Shown piece after piece: positions 6,976 through 9,098 of a DNA stretch of 9,098 nt. The notes beneath the pieces were generated by a model. The model was not told the DNA's origin, did no database searches, and saw nothing but the letters and a program-made list of their open reading frames with translations. Origin of the DNA: DASRPD01 sp035646535 (GTDB taxonomy: Bacteria; Actinomycetota; Acidimicrobiia; IMCC26256; JANYLB01); assembly GCA_035646535.1 (NCBI GenBank), contig DASRPD010000114.1, positions 1-9,098 of the forward strand, in the 5' to 3' direction. The position numbers were made by a program, and so were the translations under genes. The first letter of the stretch is position 1. Every line of letters starts with the position of its first letter.

Positions 6976-8487
6976 GTGTCAGAACCGGTCGCGCCGGGAC
7001 GCGTACTCGGAGATCGCTACCGGCTCGTGCGCCCGATCGCGCGCGGTGGGATGGCCTCGGTCTGGGAAGGTGAGGATCCCCTGCTCTCCCGGCGGGTCGC
7101 GGTCAAGATCCTCGACCGCCAGCTCGCGACCGACGAGGCACTGCGAGCTCGTTTCCGCCACGAAGCGGTCGCGGCTGCTCGCCTCGCGCACCCCAACATC
7201 GTCGCGACCTACGACACCGGCGAGGACAACGGCGACGCGTACATCGTCATGGAGCTCGTCGATGGCATGACCCTGCGCGAGCTCCTCGACGCCCAGCACT
7301 CGCTCGCCGTCTCCGAGGCCGTCGACATCACGATGCAGGTCGCGGCCGCGCTCGCGCACGCTCATGAGAACGGGCTCATCCACCGAGATGTGAAACCCGG
7401 CAACGTGCTCGTTCAGCCCAACGGCCACGTCAAGGTGACGGACTTCGGAATCGCCAAGGCAGCCGACACCGGCAACGATCTCACTCGCGCCGGTACCGTG
7501 ATGGGCACGGCGCGATACCTCGCACCCGAACAAGTCCGCGACGGCAGCGTCGACGCCCGCGCTGACGTCTACTCCCTCGCGCTCGTTCTCTACGAGCTCC
7601 TCGTGGGTCAGGCGCCGTTCGCGGCCGACTCCGACGTTGCGACCGCCGTCGCTCGGTTGACCAATGACCCGCCGAGCGTGTGCGCGTCACGTCCTGACGT
7701 TCCCCTCGCGTTGGACCACGCCATCGCGGCGGCGCTCGCCCGGGAACCCGAGCACCGCACCCCGACGGCGCGCGCGTTTCGCGACGCCCTCGCCGCGACC
7801 CGCGGTGCCGGCGAGCCGCCCCCCTCTGCCGATCTCACTCGTCCCATTGCGGTACCGGCAGCCGTACCCGTGGCCGCAGCGGGCCCATCGCCGAAGCGGC
7901 GTTCACCCGCCCTGATCACACTCGGCCTCCTCGTGCTGTTCGCCGTGGGTGCAGCCATCGGATACTTCGGCTTCCGGGCCCTGGACGGGCGCGCCGCTCC
8001 CACCACCGCGACGACCAGCACGACCGCTCCGGCGCCGGTGGCCCTGCCCATCGCGTCCGTCCAGGCGTTCGACCCGCTCGGCACCGGCGGAGAGAACGAT
8101 GACGATGCCGGCAACGTCATCGTTCCGGGTGGGTCCGAGATCGGATGGTCCACCGAGGAGTACGCAACCGCCGATCTCGGCGGTGGCAAGGACGGCGTCG
8201 GCCTCCAGCTCGATCTCCAATCCCCAGGGGCCGTTGGCGCGGTGAACGTGACCGCGGCGGCAGGCCCTTGGAGCGCGGAGGTGTATACCTCCGACGAGGC
8301 GTTCGACACCGCGCCCAGCGGGCTACCGGCCGTTGCCGACACCGATTTGGGCCAGGACGCGACCCTGACCTTGGACTCGCCACAATCGGCGCGGTTCGTG
8401 CTCTTGTGGATCACCGAGCTCCCGCGCACCGGCTCGGGCGCCAACCCATTTCAGCTGACCATCCATGAAGTCCAACTCTTCGGCTGA
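6976..8487 (+). CDS. Transmembrane Ser/Thr protein kinase (Hanks type) with MviN-like ectodomain
   Basis: This 503-residue protein is a PknB-type sensor kinase. The cytoplasmic kinase domain (about 14-276) has the Gly-rich loop IARGGMASVW (21-30), the VAVK lysine K44, the helix-C glutamate E63, the catalytic loop HRDVKPGN (136-143, D138), DFG (156-158), activation-loop threonines 170, 174 and 178, and APEQ (183-186). All key residues are present, so it should be active. A Pro/Ala-rich linker with KRR leads to one membrane helix (about 312-333) and a Thr/Pro-rich stalk (340-356). The extracytoplasmic domain (about 357-503) lacks PASTA repeats. It resembles, by eye, the beta-sandwich C-terminal domain of Mycobacterium tuberculosis MviN (Rv3910). 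The GTG at 6976 lies 5 nt after the DegV stop without a clear Shine-Dalgarno, and the kinase domain begins soon after it. MurJ or an FHA-domain adaptor is a plausible target, inferred from the operon and the MviN parallel. Confidence 0.92.
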   Translation: MSEPVAPGRVLGDRYRLVRPIARGGMASVWEGEDPLLSRRVAVKILDRQLATDEALRARFRHEAVAAARLAHPNIVATYDTGEDNGDAYIVMELVDGMTLRELLDAQHSLAVSEAVDITMQVAAALAHAHENGLIHRDVKPGNVLVQPNGHVKVTDFGIAKAADTGNDLTRAGTVMGTARYLAPEQVRDGSVDARADVYSLALVLYELLVGQAPFAADSDVATAVARLTNDPPSVCASRPDVPLALDHAIAAALAREPEHRTPTARAFRDALAATRGAGEPPPSADLTRPIAVPAAVPVAAAGPSPKRRSPALITLGLLVLFAVGAAIGYFGFRALDGRAAPTTATTSTTAPAPVALPIASVQAFDPLGTGGENDDDAGNVIVPGGSEIGWSTEEYATADLGGGKDGVGLQLDLQSPGAVGAVNVTAAAGPWSAEVYTSDEAFDTAPSGLPAVADTDLGQDATLTLDSPQSARFVLLWITELPRTGSGANPFQLTIHEVQLFG

Positions 8488-8971
8488 CGCGACCGCGCAG
8501 CCGGCCATGGCGAGCCCCGTCCGCCGTCGCCGCCTCACGGTCGTTGCAATCGTCACCGGGCTCGTCGTGATCGTGGCCGGTGTGGTGTTTGGCATCGTGT
8601 CGTCGAGCCAGAAGGACGCCGGTGCCCCAGTCACCCAGTCCGATGCGTTCACGCGTCTCACCGACGACCGTGACGTCACCTCGGTCGGCGCGCTCGGCGA
8701 CGTGACCGACCCGGCCTCGCTGCGCCGCCGGCTCCACAGACTGCTCGACGCGGATGACCCGACCGTTCCGATCTCCGACGAGGCCGCCGGGGCAGCCCGC
8801 GCCTGTTGGCAACAGACCGACCCGAAAAGCCGCGCCGAACATCCGTTGCTCGTCGGCCACGGCACGGCGAATGGCAGACCCGCGACCGTTCTGGCGGTCG
8901 CCGAACGCGGGCGAGTGGTCACGTTCGTGGTCGACGAGCAGTGCCAGGTCATCGCCGCCCAGTCGATTTGA
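8465..8971 (+). CDS. Small single-pass membrane protein, function unknown
   Basis: I do not recognise a family with confidence. The 168-residue product has a short polar N-terminus ending in RRRR (20-23), one hydrophobic helix (about 24-46) and an outside domain of about 120 residues with exactly two cysteines (C114 and C160), which could form a disulfide. The C-terminal part (GRPATVLAVAERGRVVTFVVDEQC) has a two-strand look seen in the outer domains of some membrane anti-sigma factors. In related operons a sigM anti-sigma factor lies near here, but no zinc-finger (HxxxCxxC) anti-sigma domain is present. The ATG at 8465 overlaps the end of the kinase gene by 23 bp. A second in-frame ATG at 8507 would give a 154-residue protein starting 19 nt after the kinase stop. 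Neither has a strong ribosome binding site. The position makes it the last gene of the operon. Confidence 0.75.
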   Translation: MKSNSSADATAQPAMASPVRRRRLTVVAIVTGLVVIVAGVVFGIVSSSQKDAGAPVTQSDAFTRLTDDRDVTSVGALGDVTDPASLRRRLHRLLDADDPTVPISDEAAGAARACWQQTDPKSRAEHPLLVGHGTANGRPATVLAVAERGRVVTFVVDEQCQVIAAQSI

Positions 8972-8993
8972 GCTCGGGCCCTGACCCCGGCCC

Positions 8994-9013
8994 TGGATTC
9001 GGGCCCGAATCCA
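8994..9013 (+). terminator. 20-bp perfect palindrome after the last operon gene, likely terminator
   Basis: TGGATTCGGGCCCGAATCCA reads the same on both strands. It starts 22 nt after the stop codon of the small membrane protein. As RNA it would fold into an 8-bp stem with a 4-nt GGCC loop. No T-tract follows, which is common in high-GC actinobacteria. Part of its core, TCGGGCCC, also occurs 25 bp upstream at 8974-8981. Perfect symmetry without a spacer also suits a dimeric repressor site, given the possible promoter shortly downstream. Confidence 0.5.
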
Positions 9014-9045
9014 TCGCCCGCGCCGCCCGCCCCATCGCCGCTGAC

Positions 9046-9076
9046 CTGTCACGAACGCCCCGACGTCCGTTACGCT
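9046..9076 (+). promoter_or_regulatory. Weak candidate promoter for a gene beyond the right edge
   Basis: A -10-like TACGCT (9071-9076, fitting TAnnnT) follows CTGTCA (9046-9051, four of six matches to TTGACA) with a long 19-bp spacer. An alternative ECF-sigma reading pairs CGAAC at about 9052-9056 with CGCTCCG near 9073. No ATG, GTG or TTG occurs on the plus strand between 8972 and 9098, so the gene it would serve lies outside. The run 8972-9098 holds only this and the palindrome. Confidence 0.28.
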
Positions 9077-9098
9077 CCGATCTCCACGTCTCGCCGAG

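Noticed and set aside
8465..8971. Zinc-finger anti-sigma factor
   Set aside because: No HxxxCxxC motif is present. The two cysteines lie far apart beyond the membrane helix, so the anti-sigma name is not justified.

Overview
The window is high-GC DNA whose gene content points to an actinobacterium. The best clue is the block acetyltransferase – DUF6049 secreted membrane protein – MurJ lipid II flippase – DegV – Ser/Thr protein kinase with an ectodomain – small membrane protein. It resembles the murJ/mviN neighbourhood that in many Actinobacteria leads on to sigM, trxB, trxA and the parAB/rnpA region near oriC. The split of kinase from MurJ and the DegV gene between them suggest a lineage outside the mycobacteria, possibly Acidimicrobiia. 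That placement is an inference, since no rRNA or other taxonomic marker is present.

Left part (1-1466), minus strand. The window edge cuts a pilT-like type IV pilus retraction ATPase after its first 99 codons. A 148-bp gap upstream of it holds a perfect-period 7-bp tandem repeat (GATCCCC units, then GTAGCCG units) and a GC-rich hairpin. Next comes a complete histone-deacetylase-fold (AcuC/HDAC family) amidohydrolase. A 104-bp divergent intergenic region follows.

Right part (1571-8971), plus strand. Six genes are packed so tightly that they are very probably one operon. GNAT and DUF6049 overlap by 4 bp (GTGA), and so do DUF6049 and murJ. DegV follows murJ after 29 bp with its own good ribosome binding site. 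The kinase starts 5 bp after DegV, and the last small membrane protein starts inside the kinase's final codons. The block ends at a 20-bp perfect palindrome (8994-9013), probably a terminator. A weak promoter-like pair then probably serves a gene beyond the right edge.

How the genes may work together: MurJ flips the peptidoglycan precursor lipid II. The kinase has intact catalytic residues, one membrane span and an extracytoplasmic domain that resembles, by eye, the C-terminal domain of mycobacterial MviN. In Mycobacterium the pseudokinase and ectodomain are fused to MurJ; here an apparently active kinase is a separate protein. DUF6049 is a conserved partner of murJ of unknown function. DegV proteins bind fatty acids, which suggests a possible link between lipid supply and envelope synthesis. 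A GNAT acetyltransferase and an HDAC-type deacylase sit head to head, a possible acetylation/deacetylation pair. No gene-free stretch exceeds 300 bp. I saw no tRNA, rRNA, CRISPR array, insertion sequence or phage gene, and no clearly undescribed multi-gene system.
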